Shown here in pieces: positions 1-8,645 of a stretch of DNA of 38,198 nucleotides (position 1 is the first letter of the stretch; the number at the start of each line of letters is the position of its first letter). A model generated the notes under the pieces. The model did not search any database and was not told the DNA's origin. It saw only the letters and a list, made by a program, of their open reading frames with translations. The stretch spans positions 1 through 38,198 of the forward strand of contig JAOZJU010000009.1 of assembly GCA_029935705.1 (NCBI GenBank). Direction: 5' to 3'. A program made the position numbers and the translations under genes. The stretch is from Arcobacteraceae bacterium (lineage in GTDB: Bacteria; Campylobacterota; Campylobacteria; Campylobacterales; Arcobacteraceae).

Positions 1-1
1 A

Positions 2-58
2 TTTTATGCTGGTTTTTCTAAAAAAGCAGCAATTGCTATCAAAAAAATATTATTTTAG
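2..58 (+). CDS. possible C-terminal end of an upstream gene (partial)
   Basis: One frame is open from the window edge to a TAG at 56-58 and encodes 18 residues ending SKKAAIAIKKILF, which reads like the basic, hydrophobic end of a protein. Another forward frame also stays open for some distance, so the assignment rests only on plausibility and on the -10 box that follows at 99. The product cannot be identified from this fragment. Confidence 0.25.
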   Translation, partial: FYAGFSKKAAIAIKKILF

Positions 59-74
59 AATAACTCCACAAAAA

Positions 75-104
75 TTGCTTGATTTTATTATTTTGTGTTA
101 TAAT
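75..104 (+). promoter_or_regulatory. sigma70-like promoter of the symporter cluster
   Basis: TTGCTT at 75-80 and TATAAT at 99-104 are separated by 18 nt. The predicted transcription start near 111 leaves a leader of about 65 nt before the DUF4212 gene. The leader is AT-rich and shows no strong hairpin. Confidence 0.5.
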
Positions 105-176
105 TTCATATGATATATTTAGATATTATATTTTTTGATATTTCTAAATGTATCTAATCAAGAAAAAGGAGTTTGT

Positions 177-431
177 ATGGATACTGTAAAAGCACAAGAG
201 TATTGGAAAGAGAATATCTCAACGATACTAAAGTTGTTGGCTGTTTGGTTTATAGTCTCCCTTGGATGTGGAGTGCTATTTATCAATCAACTAAATATGA
301 TAGAGGTAAGTGGGGTGAAATTAGGTTTCTGGTTTGCTCAACAAGGTTCGATTTATGCATTTGTTGCACTTATATTTGTATATGTATTTAAGATGAAAAA
401 AATCGACGAAAAATATGGTGTAGATGAATAA
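177..431 (+). CDS. DUF4212 small subunit of a sodium:solute symporter
   Basis: This 84-residue membrane protein has two hydrophobic segments (about residues 17-38 and 51-70) and ends in a charged tail (KMKKIDEKYGVDE). It matches the DUF4212 family, small proteins encoded directly before VC_2705-type sodium/solute symporters and thought to act as a small subunit of the transporter. A longer reading from a TTG at 135 is possible, but AAAAAGGAG lies just before the ATG at 177 and family members begin at this point. Its stop codon overlaps the AAGGAG that serves the symporter, so the two are probably translationally coupled. Confidence 0.85.
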   Translation: MDTVKAQEYWKENISTILKLLAVWFIVSLGCGVLFINQLNMIEVSGVKLGFWFAQQGSIYAFVALIFVYVFKMKKIDEKYGVDE

Positions 432-440
432 GGAGATATT

Positions 441-2339
441 ATGGAATTACAAGGCTTGATATATCTATTTGTAGGTCTCTCTTTTGCTCTTTATATAGCT
501 ATTGCTGTATGGAGTAGAGCGGGTTCTACAAAAGATTTTTATGTAGCTGGTGGAGGAGTGCCTCCTATAGCAAATGGTATGGCTACGGCTGCTGATTGGA
601 TGAGTGCTGCTTCATTTATATCATTGGCTGGTATTATAGCATTTAAAGGTAGCGATGGCGGTGCTTATCTTATGGGTTGGACTGGTGGATATGTTCTACT
701 GGCACTTTTACTTGCACCATATCTAAGAAAATTTGGCAAATTTACTGTGCCTGATTTTGTAGGAGATAGATACTACTCAGATGTAGCTAGAACTGTAGCG
801 GTTGTAGCTGTAATCTTTATATCGTTTACCTATGTTGCAGGACAGATGAGAGGTGTAGGGATAGTGTTTTCACGATTTTTACAAGTTGATGTAAATACTG
901 GAGTGATGATTGGTATGGGTATAGTATTTATTTATTCTGTATTAGGTGGTATGAAAGGTATCACATATACACAAGTTGCCCAATACTGTGTGATGATATT
1001 TGCATTTACAGTGCCTGCTATATTTTTGTCACTTCAAGTTACTGACACATTTTTGCCACAGATGGGTATTTTTGCTCAAACTACATTTGCTTTTGACGAT
1101 GGAGTTAGAGTGATACCAGAAGGAACATACTTGATGCATGCACTTGACCAAGCTGTCAATGACTTAGGCTTCAACAACTATACAGATCCAGGAAGTGTAT
1201 TTAATATGTTTTTGCTTACAGTTGTGCTTATGGCTGGAACTGCTGGATTGCCACATGTTATAGTGCGATTTTTTACAGTGCCAAAAGTCAAAGATGCTAG
1301 AGCAAGTGCTGGTTGGGCTTTGGTCTTTATAGCTATCATGTATACTTCTATATCTGCTGTTGCTGCATTTTCAAGAGTAAATCTCATAAACAATGTGCAA
1401 AATGTAGAGTATAGCAAGTTTATAAATGGCGAACAACTAAGAGAAGATGGCAAAACTATCAACGATGGAGCTTGGTTTAAGACATGGGAAGCTGGTGGAT
1501 TGTTAGCTTGGAACGATAGAAATAAAGATGGCAAGATACAATATGCATCTGGAGCTGCATTTGATGGAGCTAAAGGCAAGCCTGTTTTTGATGGAGACAA
1601 AAGAGGCGAACATGGTCAAAGATTGACGACAAATGCAAAAGGTGCACCGACACAAGCGGAGCTTAAAAACAACAACGGCATAGCAAATGAGATATATGTT
1701 GATAGAGATATCATGGTTTTAGCAAATCCAGAGATAGCTCACTTGCCAAACTGGGTGATAGCACTTATGGCAGCTGGTGGTTTGGCGGCTGCTTTATCTA
1801 CTGCTGCTGGATTGTTGTTGGTCATATCTTCATCTATATCACACGATCTATTTGGTAGAGTTTTATACAAAGACAAAAAAACTGGCTTATCTACACTTAG
1901 TGAAAAAAATGAGCTAAGATTAGCAAGAACTGCTGCGGTGGTTGCTATTGGTGTTGCTGGATATTTGGGCATAAACCCACCAGGTTTTGTGGCACAAGTT
2001 GTGGCATTTGCCTTTGGTTTGGCGGCTGCTTCATTTTTCCCTGTGATTATCTTAGGTGTATTTGACAAAAGAATGAACAAAGAGGGAGCGATAGCTGGTA
2101 TGGCAATAGGGTTGTCGTTTACATTTTTCTATATAGTATATTTTGTATTTTTAGGAGGCGACAAAGCTGACTATCTATTTGGAATAGCACCTACAGGTAT
2201 AGGAACTATTGGTATGATAATTCACTTTATAGTGGCATATGTGGTATCTCGCAATACTACACCGCCACCACAAGAGATTCAAGATATGATCGAAAAGATA
2301 AGAATACCAAGTGGTGTTGGCGAAGCGACTGGTCATTGA
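441..2339 (+). CDS. sodium:solute symporter, VC_2705/ActP-like subfamily
   Basis: This 632-residue SSS-family transporter probably couples sodium entry to uptake of acetate or another small carboxylate; the substrate is inferred from ActP relatives only. It starts with a membrane helix, followed by the family pattern FYVAGGGVPPIANGMATAADWMSA (split here: FYVAGGGVPP, then IANGMATAADWMSA) near residues 33-56. More than ten hydrophobic segments follow. A hydrophilic stretch at about residues 325-430 holds DRNKDGKI from residue 359, which resembles a calcium-binding EF-hand loop; I recall similar loops in this subfamily. The pairing with the DUF4212 gene nine bases upstream is diagnostic of the VC_2705 group. 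AAGGAG precedes the ATG. Confidence 0.88.
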   Translation: MELQGLIYLFVGLSFALYIAIAVWSRAGSTKDFYVAGGGVPPIANGMATAADWMSAASFISLAGIIAFKGSDGGAYLMGWTGGYVLLALLLAPYLRKFGKFTVPDFVGDRYYSDVARTVAVVAVIFISFTYVAGQMRGVGIVFSRFLQVDVNTGVMIGMGIVFIYSVLGGMKGITYTQVAQYCVMIFAFTVPAIFLSLQVTDTFLPQMGIFAQTTFAFDDGVRVIPEGTYLMHALDQAVNDLGFNNYTDPGSVFNMFLLTVVLMAGTAGLPHVIVRFFTVPKVKDARASAGWALVFIAIMYTSISAVAAFSRVNLINNVQNVEYSKFINGEQLREDGKTINDGAWFKTWEAGGLLAWNDRNKDGKIQYASGAAFDGAKGKPVFDGDKRGEHGQRLTTNAKGAPTQAELKNNNGIANEIYVDRDIMVLANPEIAHLPNWVIALMAAGGLAAALSTAAGLLLVISSSISHDLFGRVLYKDKKTGLSTLSEKNELRLARTAAVVAIGVAGYLGINPPGFVAQVVAFAFGLAAASFFPVIILGVFDKRMNKEGAIAGMAIGLSFTFFYIVYFVFLGGDKADYLFGIAPTGIGTIGMIIHFIVAYVVSRNTTPPPQEIQDMIEKIRIPSGVGEATGH

Positions 2340-2342
2340 TTG

Positions 2343-2415
2343 TTTCAAGGTGAGAATTTTCTCATCTTGAAAAAGTAGCCTCAAATAAAATCATTGTGTT
2401 TGTTTGAGGGCTACT
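2343..2415 (+). repeat. two tandem hairpins between symporter and DUF294 genes
   Basis: Hairpin 1 pairs TTTCAAGGTGAGA (2343-2355) with TCTCATCTTGAAA (2360-2372), 13 pairs with one G-T, over a 4-nt loop. Hairpin 2 pairs AGTAGCCTCAAA (2374-2385) with TTTGAGGGCTACT (2403-2415), with one bulged base and a 17-nt loop. Neither is followed by a T-run on the plus strand, so a simple intrinsic terminator is unlikely. A transcript attenuator, a processing site or a 3'-end stabiliser for the symporter mRNA fits better. Confidence 0.65.
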
Positions 2416-2440
2416 AAAAAGATTTACAATAGGACAAAAT

Positions 2441-4255
2441 ATGAGTTTAAATAGTCAAAAAGAGTTTTTGTCATCTTATCATCCATTTGACAAACTATCA
2501 CAGTTTGAACTAAATCAAGCTATACAAAATATAGAGATAGGATACTATGCTAAAGATACAACTATAATATCCCCTACAAATATACCAGACAACTTTTTTA
2601 TTGTCATAAAAGGTGAAGTAAATGAATACAACAACGATATTTTAACTGCGGTTTATCATATAGATGATAGTTTTGATGCTGATTCGCTTATGTATGAAAA
2701 AACAACAAGCTTATTTAAAGTAGCAGATGATTTGATATGTTATGAGTTAAACAAAAAAACATTTTTAAATTTACTCAAAACCAACGAAAAGTTTAAAGAG
2801 TATTATTTACAAAATCTATCAAATAGACTCCAATCGCTAAAAACTAAACAATATGACAATGATATGTCAAGCTTTATGGTCTCAAAAATTAGTGAGCTAT
2901 ATCTACACAAAGCTTGTATAGTAAGTGGGCAAACTATCTTAAAAGATGCCATAGCAAAGTCATTGGATTATAAAACATCTACTATAGTTGTATTGCATGA
3001 TAAAAAATATGGTATCATCACTGATTCTATCTTGAAAAAAGAGGTTTTATTAAAAGATGCCAATCTTTTGATAAGTTCTTTTAAAATAGCAAACTTTCCT
3101 TTAATTTGTGTCAAATATGATGATTTTTTATTTCAAGCACTCTTGACTATAACCAAACACTCTATAAAAAGAGTGGGAGTCTTAAAAGATGACAAACTCA
3201 TAGGTATAGTTGATCAGATAGATATATTAAGCTATTTTGCAAACCATATCCACCTCATAGCAAACCAAATATCAAAAGCTTCAAACACAAAAGATCTTCA
3301 AAAAGCAAGTGAAAATATCATAAAAACTGTAAGGTCGTTGTTTATAAAAAGTGTAGGCACTACATATATAGCCAAGATGGTAGCCCAACTAAATGCCAAG
3401 ATATATGAAAAACTTTTTTCACTTTTAGTGCCAGAAGATTTACAAAAGAGTTGTGTCTTGATCGTCATGGGCAGTGAAGGCAGAGACGAACAGATACTAA
3501 AAACAGACCAAGACAATGGTTTGATAGTAAACGACGATATAGATATTGAACTATATGAACCATATATGAAGAAGTTTGTTAAAAAGCTTATTGAGTTTGG
3601 ATTTCCAAAGTGCGATGGCAATATCATGGTCACAAACAGTTACTGGAGAAAAAATAAAAAAGATTTCGAACTACAAATAGATAGCTGGATAGATGCTTTT
3701 GCTATGGAGGATTATATGAATATGGCTATATTTTTTGATGCTAAAGCAGTAGCTGGTGATATATCTTTACTTGACAATCTAAAGGCAAGTTTGTTTAAAA
3801 AAATTCAAGACAAAGATGTCTATATGGCATATTTTGCTAAAGCTACTTTGGCTTTTGAGACACCTATTGGTCTGTTTTCAAAGTTTATCACAAAAGATGA
3901 TAAGATAGATCTAAAAAAAGGTGCGATATTTGCTATCGTTCAAGGAGTTAGGGCATTGAGCTTGAAGCATAAAATCACAAAGCTATCAACCATAGCAAGG
4001 ATAAAACAACTAAACAAAAAAAAGATATTGACAAGAGATATCTCAAGCGAACTTATAGAGGCTTTTGAGTTGTTAATAAGGCTAAAACTCCAAGCACAAA
4101 TAGACAATATTGACAACAATCTACCTATAACAAATACGATAAATATAAGAAATCTCACCAAAATACAACGAGATATGTTAAAAGATAGTTTTAAGATAGT
4201 CAACAATTTTAAAAAATTTATATCAAACCATTTTAGACTTGACAATATCTCCTAA
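2441..4255 (+). CDS. cNMP-binding/CBS/DUF294 nucleotidyltransferase-like regulator
   Basis: This soluble 604-residue protein has a cyclic-nucleotide-binding-like domain (about 15-125, with FFIVIKGEV), a pair of CBS domains (about 155-275) and a DUF294 nucleotidyltransferase domain. The last carries GSEGRDEQ from G344-S345 and a D356-x-D358 pair, the metal-binding pattern of GlnD-like nucleotidyltransferases, so it looks catalytically competent. A helical DUF294 C-terminal domain (about 450-604) follows. Proteins of this architecture are known to sit next to VC_2705 symporters, where a regulatory role is assumed. The target and the nucleotide are unknown. The stop overlaps the start of the exonuclease gene (TAATG), implying tight coupling. 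Confidence 0.85.
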   Translation: MSLNSQKEFLSSYHPFDKLSQFELNQAIQNIEIGYYAKDTTIISPTNIPDNFFIVIKGEVNEYNNDILTAVYHIDDSFDADSLMYEKTTSLFKVADDLICYELNKKTFLNLLKTNEKFKEYYLQNLSNRLQSLKTKQYDNDMSSFMVSKISELYLHKACIVSGQTILKDAIAKSLDYKTSTIVVLHDKKYGIITDSILKKEVLLKDANLLISSFKIANFPLICVKYDDFLFQALLTITKHSIKRVGVLKDDKLIGIVDQIDILSYFANHIHLIANQISKASNTKDLQKASENIIKTVRSLFIKSVGTTYIAKMVAQLNAKIYEKLFSLLVPEDLQKSCVLIVMGSEGRDEQILKTDQDNGLIVNDDIDIELYEPYMKKFVKKLIEFGFPKCDGNIMVTNSYWRKNKKDFELQIDSWIDAFAMEDYMNMAIFFDAKAVAGDISLLDNLKASLFKKIQDKDVYMAYFAKATLAFETPIGLFSKFITKDDKIDLKKGAIFAIVQGVRALSLKHKITKLSTIARIKQLNKKKILTRDISSELIEAFELLIRLKLQAQIDNIDNNLPITNTINIRNLTKIQRDMLKDSFKIVNNFKKFISNHFRLDNIS

Positions 4256-4884
4256 TGTTTAAAAATCTAAAACGAAATTATCAGCTATGTAAACTTACCA
4301 AAAAAGAGTTTGAGTTTGTTTTTGACCAAAATATCCCAAAAGATGAGTATATAGTGTTAGATACTGAAACTACTGGTTTAAATCCAAAAAAAGATGAGAT
4401 ACTATCCATAGGTGCTGTCAAGGTTGAAAAAAATAGGATCATCACTAGCAAATCTTTTGAAGTTTTTATAAAACCAAAAGAGAAAATAAGCGATGAAAGT
4501 ATCAAAATCCACCACATACTGCCACAAGATATAGAAAATGGCGACACTATCGACAAGGCATTGGAGAAGTTGCTCTATTTTATAAAAAACAGACCCATAG
4601 TTGGTTATTATATATCATTTGATATATCTATTTTAAATACTTATTTTAAACAATATATTGGCACAACAATACCAAACGACACTATTGAGATATCTTCTAT
4701 GTATTATAAAAGATACAGAAAAAAATCAGCCCACGAGTTTGTGGACTTAAAATTTGACACTATCATGGAGAGTTTAGAGATACCAACACTTGGCAAACAC
4801 GATGCCCTAAACGATGCTGTCATGAGTGCTATGATATTTTTAAAACTTCAAAACAAACCACTCTACAAAGGTGCATTTGCATAA
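4255..4884 (+). CDS. DEDDh 3'-5' exonuclease (DnaQ/epsilon-like)
   Basis: This 209-residue single-domain exonuclease has all five catalytic residues: D36 and E38 in VLDTETTGL, D123 in YYISFDI, and H182 and D187 in KHDALNDAV. It is shorter than and distinct from a replicative epsilon subunit. It lacks a clear clamp-binding motif and sits as the last gene of the symporter/DUF294 set, overlapping the DUF294 stop by one base. I infer that it acts with the nucleotidyltransferase, for example on a nucleotide or nucleotidylated target, rather than in replication. A general exonuclease role remains possible. Confidence 0.85.
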   Translation: MFKNLKRNYQLCKLTKKEFEFVFDQNIPKDEYIVLDTETTGLNPKKDEILSIGAVKVEKNRIITSKSFEVFIKPKEKISDESIKIHHILPQDIENGDTIDKALEKLLYFIKNRPIVGYYISFDISILNTYFKQYIGTTIPNDTIEISSMYYKRYRKKSAHEFVDLKFDTIMESLEIPTLGKHDALNDAVMSAMIFLKLQNKPLYKGAFA

Positions 4885-4983
4885 CAAAAAATATAGTATA
4901 AGATTTTATATCTACAATATCTCTTATCTTTAGTATCTAAAAAGCTTTAAAACTACTTGTATATTTGATGGTTGATTTTAAAT

Positions 4984-5010
4984 AAAAAAAGGCAGGACAA
5001 AAGTCCTACC
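4984..5010 (-). terminator. intrinsic terminator of the hrcA-grpE-dnaK operon
   Basis: GGCAGGAC (4991-4998) pairs with GTCCTACC (5003-5010) with one mismatch around an AAAA loop. On the minus strand the stem is followed by a run of seven T (4984-4990). It lies 40 nt beyond the dnaK stop. On the plus strand there is no T-run, so it does not end the exonuclease transcript efficiently. Confidence 0.75.
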
Positions 5011-5049
5011 CTATATATGATGGTTTGATTTTATTCTATAAAAAATAGA

Positions 5050-6939
5050 CTACTCTACCTCAGCATCTATGACATCGTCATCTTTTTTCTTTTTCTTCTC
5101 TTGTTTTGGTGCTTCACCTTGTGCTTGAGCGGTTTGTTTTTTTGCAACCATTTCGGCTAACTTAGTTGAAGCTTCTGTTAATTTTTTTGTTTGTTCGTCT
5201 AATTTTTCTTTTGTAACTGTTTCATCTTTTAACATCTCTTCAAGTTTTGCTGCTTCATCTACTATCTTTTTTTCTTCATCGGCACTTACTACACCTTTGT
5301 TCTCTTCAAGTGTTTTTTTAGTGCTATGTAGCATAGCTTCTGCTTGGTTTTTTGCATCTACGATTTGTCTCTTTTTCTCGTCGGCTTCTTTGTTTAGCTC
5401 TGCTTCCTTGACCATCTTGTTTATCTCATCGTCACTTAATCCAGATGAACCGCTTATTGTTATCTTGTTTTCTTTGCCAGTGCCTTTATCTTTAGCACTT
5501 ACATTTAAGACACCATTTGCATCTATATCAAATGTAACTTCAATTTGTGGCACTCCTCTTGGAGCTTGTGGTATATCTGTCAAATCAAACTTTCCTAAAC
5601 TTTTATTGTCTTTTGAAAACTCTCTTTCACCTTGACCTACTAATATACTAACTGCTGGTTGATTATCTTGAGCAGTTGAAAAAATTTGTGATTTTTTCAC
5701 TGGAATTGTAGTTCCTTTTTCTATAAGCTTGGTCATCACTCCACCCATAGTTTCAATACCTAACGATAGAGGTGTGACATCAAGTAGCAAGATATCTTTG
5801 ACATCGCCTGTTAAAACTCCACCTTGTATAGCTGCACCTGCGGCTACTACTTCATCTGGATTTACAGAGTTGTTTAACTCTTTGCCAAAATACTCTTTGA
5901 CTGTCTCTTGAGCTTTTGGTATTCTTGTGCTTCCACCTACCATGATTATCTCTTTTATCTCGTCTCTTTCAAGTCCAGCATCGTTCATAGCAGTTTTGAT
6001 ATGATCTAAAGTCTCTTCTATCAAATCACTTGTCATTTTTTCAAAGTTTGCTCTTGTTAGAGTTTTCACTAAGTGTTTTGGTCCTGTAGCATCTGCTGTG
6101 ATAAATGGTATATTTATCTCTATTTGTGTAGATGAACTTAACTCTTTTTTAGCTTTTTCTGCTTCATCTTTAAGTCTTTGGTGTGCCATCTTGTCATCTC
6201 TTAAGTCGATTCCATTTTCATTTTTAAACTCATCTGCCAACCAATCTATGATACGGTTGTCAAAATCATCGCCACCTAAAAATGCATTGCCATCTGTTGA
6301 AAGAACTTCAAATGTTCCGTCACCTATCTCAAGCACTGTTACATCAAATGTCCCACCACCTAGATCATATACCAAAACTTTCTCTTCCCCTTTTTTGTCC
6401 AAACCATAAGCCAATGCGGCTGCTGTTGGTTCGTTTATGATACGAAGAACATTTAGTCCTGCTATAGTTCCTGCTTCTTGTGTCGCTTTTCTTTGAGCAT
6501 CGTTAAAATATGCAGGGACAGTAATAACAGCATCTGTAACCTCTTGACCCAAATAACTCTCTGCATCTACTTTTAGTTTGCCTAAAATTTTTGCACTTAT
6601 CTCTTGTGGTGTATATACCTTACCAGCTATCTCTACGGCTGCTGCTCCATTTCTATCTACTATCTTGTAGCCTACTTTACTTTGAGCATCTTTTGCATGC
6701 TCTTCATCTATCATAAGCCCCATAATTCTTTTTATAGAGTATATAGTCTTTTGGGGATTTGTGATAGCTTGTCTTTTTGCACTATCGCCTACAAGAACCT
6801 CTTCTTTGTCTGTAAATGCTACTATACTAGGTGTGGTGTTTTTACCCTCTTTGTTTACGATGATTTTTGCTTCACCACCTTGAAATACAGCTACACAGCT
6901 GTTTGTAGTTCCCAAATCTATTCCTATTGTTGCTCCCAT
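5050..6939 (-). CDS. dnaK: chaperone protein DnaK (Hsp70)
   Basis: This 629-residue ATP-dependent chaperone works with DnaJ (22364) and GrpE (7064). The N-terminal ATPase has the phosphate-1 loop [10 protein letters not shown], the signature [12 protein letters not shown] and the second phosphate loop [11 protein letters not shown]. The substrate domain and a lysine/glutamate-rich helical lid follow, ending [10 protein letters not shown]. The open frame extends 17 codons further upstream, but the ATG at 6939 has AAAGGA before it and begins [10 protein letters not shown] as in the family. It is the last gene of the operon and is followed by an intrinsic terminator. Confidence 0.98.
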   Translation of the reverse strand: MGATIGIDLGTTNSCVAVFQGGEAKIIVNKEGKNTTPSIVAFTDKEEVLVGDSAKRQAITNPQKTIYSIKRIMGLMIDEEHAKDAQSKVGYKIVDRNGAAAVEIAGKVYTPQEISAKILGKLKVDAESYLGQEVTDAVITVPAYFNDAQRKATQEAGTIAGLNVLRIINEPTAAALAYGLDKKGEEKVLVYDLGGGTFDVTVLEIGDGTFEVLSTDGNAFLGGDDFDNRIIDWLADEFKNENGIDLRDDKMAHQRLKDEAEKAKKELSSSTQIEINIPFITADATGPKHLVKTLTRANFEKMTSDLIEETLDHIKTAMNDAGLERDEIKEIIMVGGSTRIPKAQETVKEYFGKELNNSVNPDEVVAAGAAIQGGVLTGDVKDILLLDVTPLSLGIETMGGVMTKLIEKGTTIPVKKSQIFSTAQDNQPAVSILVGQGEREFSKDNKSLGKFDLTDIPQAPRGVPQIEVTFDIDANGVLNVSAKDKGTGKENKITISGSSGLSDDEINKMVKEAELNKEADEKKRQIVDAKNQAEAMLHSTKKTLEENKGVVSADEEKKIVDEAAKLEEMLKDETVTKEKLDEQTKKLTEASTKLAEMVAKKQTAQAQGEAPKQEKKKKKDDDVIDAEVE

Positions 6940-7008
6940 TTTAAATCCTTTAAATTTTAATTTATATAGTTTAAAGTGATTTCGCACCATATCAATCTGT
7001 CATATTTT

Positions 7009-7063
7009 ATTGTTTGTATCTACAAGCTTATCTTGATAAACCAAAAGATAGATCTCAAACAAT
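7009..7063 (-). repeat. intercistronic hairpin between grpE and dnaK
   Basis: ATTGTTTG (7009-7016) is perfectly complementary to CAAACAAT (7056-7063), which directly follows the grpE stop. Inside, either ATCTA/TAGAT (7018-7022 and 7049-7053) or TATCTT/AAGATA (7029-7034 and 7045-7050) can pair. There is no T-run. A processing or stability element that raises dnaK over grpE expression is a reasonable guess. Confidence 0.45.
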
Positions 7064-7660
7064 CTAATTTGCTATAGAGACCATAGCTTCTCTTAATAAT
7101 CTGTCCTTGTATTGATAACCTTTTTGCATCACTTGGACAATCTCTCCAGCTTTAACCTCTTGGCTATCTACTTTCATAACAGCATTGTGAAGCTCTGGAT
7201 CAAACTTGTCATACTCTACTTCTGTTATGTCGTGAGCTTCAAATGCTTTGTTAAAAGCTTTGAGTGTAAGCTCCATACCCTCTTGAAGTTTTTGCACTAC
7301 TTGCGATGGTTCAAAATCACCTTTAGCACTAACTATTGCCATTTGGAGTGCATCTATTGGTGCTAACAGATCCTTGGCAAACTTTTCGCTAGCATAATCT
7401 ATGGCACTATATTTTTCTTTTGATATCTGTTTTTTAAAATTTTCAAAGTCAGCATAAGCACGAAGCAGTTTATCTTTTGCCTCTTTTGCTTCTTTGTTTG
7501 CTTTGTCTACTTTATTTTGCATTTTTATTTTAAACTCTTCATCAAGTGAAGCAAATTTTAGATCCTCATCTACTGTTGTTTCATCTTGTTTTTGTGCTAA
7601 CTCTTCTTCAATATCAACATCGTTGTTTATATCTTCTGTTTTATTGTTATCCTCTTTCAA
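7064..7660 (-). CDS. grpE: nucleotide exchange factor GrpE
   Basis: This 198-residue co-chaperone releases ADP from DnaK. It has an acidic disordered N-terminus, a long coiled coil (about residues 45-90, KEAKEAKDKLLRAYADFENF) and the C-terminal beta domain with VEYDKFDPELHNAVMKV and KGYQYKDRLLREAMV. The start is a TTG at 7658-7660, with AAGGAG eight bases upstream. It overlaps the hrcA stop by four bases (TTGA), a translationally coupled arrangement. Confidence 0.95.
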   Translation of the reverse strand: MKEDNNKTEDINNDVDIEEELAQKQDETTVDEDLKFASLDEEFKIKMQNKVDKANKEAKEAKDKLLRAYADFENFKKQISKEKYSAIDYASEKFAKDLLAPIDALQMAIVSAKGDFEPSQVVQKLQEGMELTLKAFNKAFEAHDITEVEYDKFDPELHNAVMKVDSQEVKAGEIVQVMQKGYQYKDRLLREAMVSIAN

Positions 7661-8442
7661 ACTGTTATCTCCTTGTAAAAATACTCATAATCTTTTGCTA
7701 ACTTACCAACAACCAACATATCGATATGTTCGTTTTTTTGTTTAGTATTGTGACAAACTCCTATAAAGCCTCGTGGCAAAAGTTGTTCAAAATACAATCC
7801 TTGGGTTATATCATCAAGTATTGAACCATTTAAAAACTTTCTAATATCTCTATCTTTTATATCAAAATCCAAACAAACTTTTAAAAACTGTTTTAGATTA
7901 AATATATCAAATCTATCGGTGCTATTTTTTAGCAACAACTTGTTATACAATCTATTTGCTCCTATATCTTTGCTTATTTTGAGTATCTCGTTTATTGTTA
8001 AATTTTCTAAACTTTTTAGAAACTTATACAAAAGTGAATTATACTCTGTAGATATATAGAAGTTTTCAAATTTTAAAATTATATAACTATCTTCAATATT
8101 CAAAACTCTTTTAAGTGTGTCTTGTGCTTTTCTTTTGATAAACACAGTCACACCCAACATCTTGGCATATTTTTCAACTTTTTTTAAAAATATCTCATCT
8201 AAATCAAAATTTAACCTATTTGTCCAGTATTGTTTCAGCGAACATATAGTAGGCGATCGGCCACTGCTTATATGTTCTTGAGTCAATGCTCCCTCTTCTA
8301 CAAGTAGTTTAAAATATGATCTAATAGTCGCTGTTGAGTAGTTCATATCGCACATATTTTTAAGTCTATTTGAGCCTATAGGCTCAGCGGCTTTTATGTA
8401 TGCTTCTATTAAACTCTCTAAAAAATATTGTTTTTTGTTCAT
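7657..8442 (-). CDS. hrcA: heat-inducible transcription repressor HrcA
   Basis: This 261-residue repressor binds CIRCE operators and shuts off the heat-shock operon when GroEL-dependent folding capacity is in excess. The winged-helix N-terminus is recognisable (PIGSNRL, then TATIRSYFKLLVEEGAL and HISSGRSPT). The protein is much shorter than the roughly 340 residues of Bacillus HrcA and the central part is divergent, which is usual in Campylobacterota as I recall. It is the first gene of hrcA-grpE-dnaK, and a CIRCE element lies directly before its ATG, so it is autoregulated. Confidence 0.9.
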   Translation of the reverse strand: MNKKQYFLESLIEAYIKAAEPIGSNRLKNMCDMNYSTATIRSYFKLLVEEGALTQEHISSGRSPTICSLKQYWTNRLNFDLDEIFLKKVEKYAKMLGVTVFIKRKAQDTLKRVLNIEDSYIILKFENFYISTEYNSLLYKFLKSLENLTINEILKISKDIGANRLYNKLLLKNSTDRFDIFNLKQFLKVCLDFDIKDRDIRKFLNGSILDDITQGLYFEQLLPRGFIGVCHNTKQKNEHIDMLVVGKLAKDYEYFYKEITV

Positions 8443-8469
8443 TTGGCACTCTTTATCCTTGAGTGCCAG
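8443..8469. promoter_or_regulatory. CIRCE operator for HrcA
   Basis: TTGGCACTC, nine bases, then GAGTGCCAG. The consensus is TTAGCACTC-N9-GAGTGCTAA. The A-to-G change in the left arm is matched by T-to-C in the right arm, so the eight-base inverted repeat TGGCACTC/GAGTGCCA is perfect. The element abuts the hrcA start codon, and its spacer contains the AAGGAT ribosome binding site read on the minus strand. Confidence 0.93.
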
Positions 8470-8470
8470 T

Positions 8471-8479
8471 ATTATACCA
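8471..8479 (-). promoter_or_regulatory. extended -10 promoter of hrcA-grpE-dnaK
   Basis: On the minus strand TGG directly precedes TATAAT (8471-8476), an extended -10 box. Transcription would begin at about 8464, inside the right arm of CIRCE, so HrcA binding would block initiation. No good -35 box is seen, as is common in this phylum. Confidence 0.7.
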
Positions 8480-8583
8480 AGATTTGTTTAAACTAACATA
8501 TAAAAAAGTAAAAAAATTTGAAATTTTAGGAAAAAATTGTAAAAATAGGTAAATAGAATCGGTTTTTGTCTACAAACTCAGTT

Positions 8584-8628
8584 TATTGGACAAAAGAGCA
8601 AAATAAAATTAAGCTCAAATGTCCAATA
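8584..8628 (-). terminator. hairpin downstream of icd, possible weak terminator
   Basis: TATTGGACA (8584-8592) and TGTCCAATA (8620-8628) form nine pairs, and inner GAGC (8596-8599) can pair with GCTC (8613-8616). It sits 17 nt beyond the icd stop. There is no T-run on the minus strand, so it may protect the 3' end or terminate only weakly. Confidence 0.4.
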
Positions 8629-8645
8629 TTTTCATCTAAGTGTGA

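Noticed and set aside
1515-1538. EF-hand-like DRNKDGKI loop in the symporter as a novel calcium sensor
   Set aside because: The twelfth position is Ser rather than Glu/Asp, and as I recall similar loops are common in this symporter subfamily, so it is noted in the gene entry only.
1178-1600. Long open frame on the minus strand inside the symporter gene
   Set aside because: It is the antisense shadow of a well-supported coding sequence, with no ribosome binding site and no recognisable protein features. The same applies to other antisense frames over dnaK, rpsB, tsf and nifU.
2340-2440. Intrinsic terminator after the symporter gene
   Set aside because: Both stems are strong, but neither is followed by a T-run on the plus strand. 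They are recorded as tandem hairpins instead.
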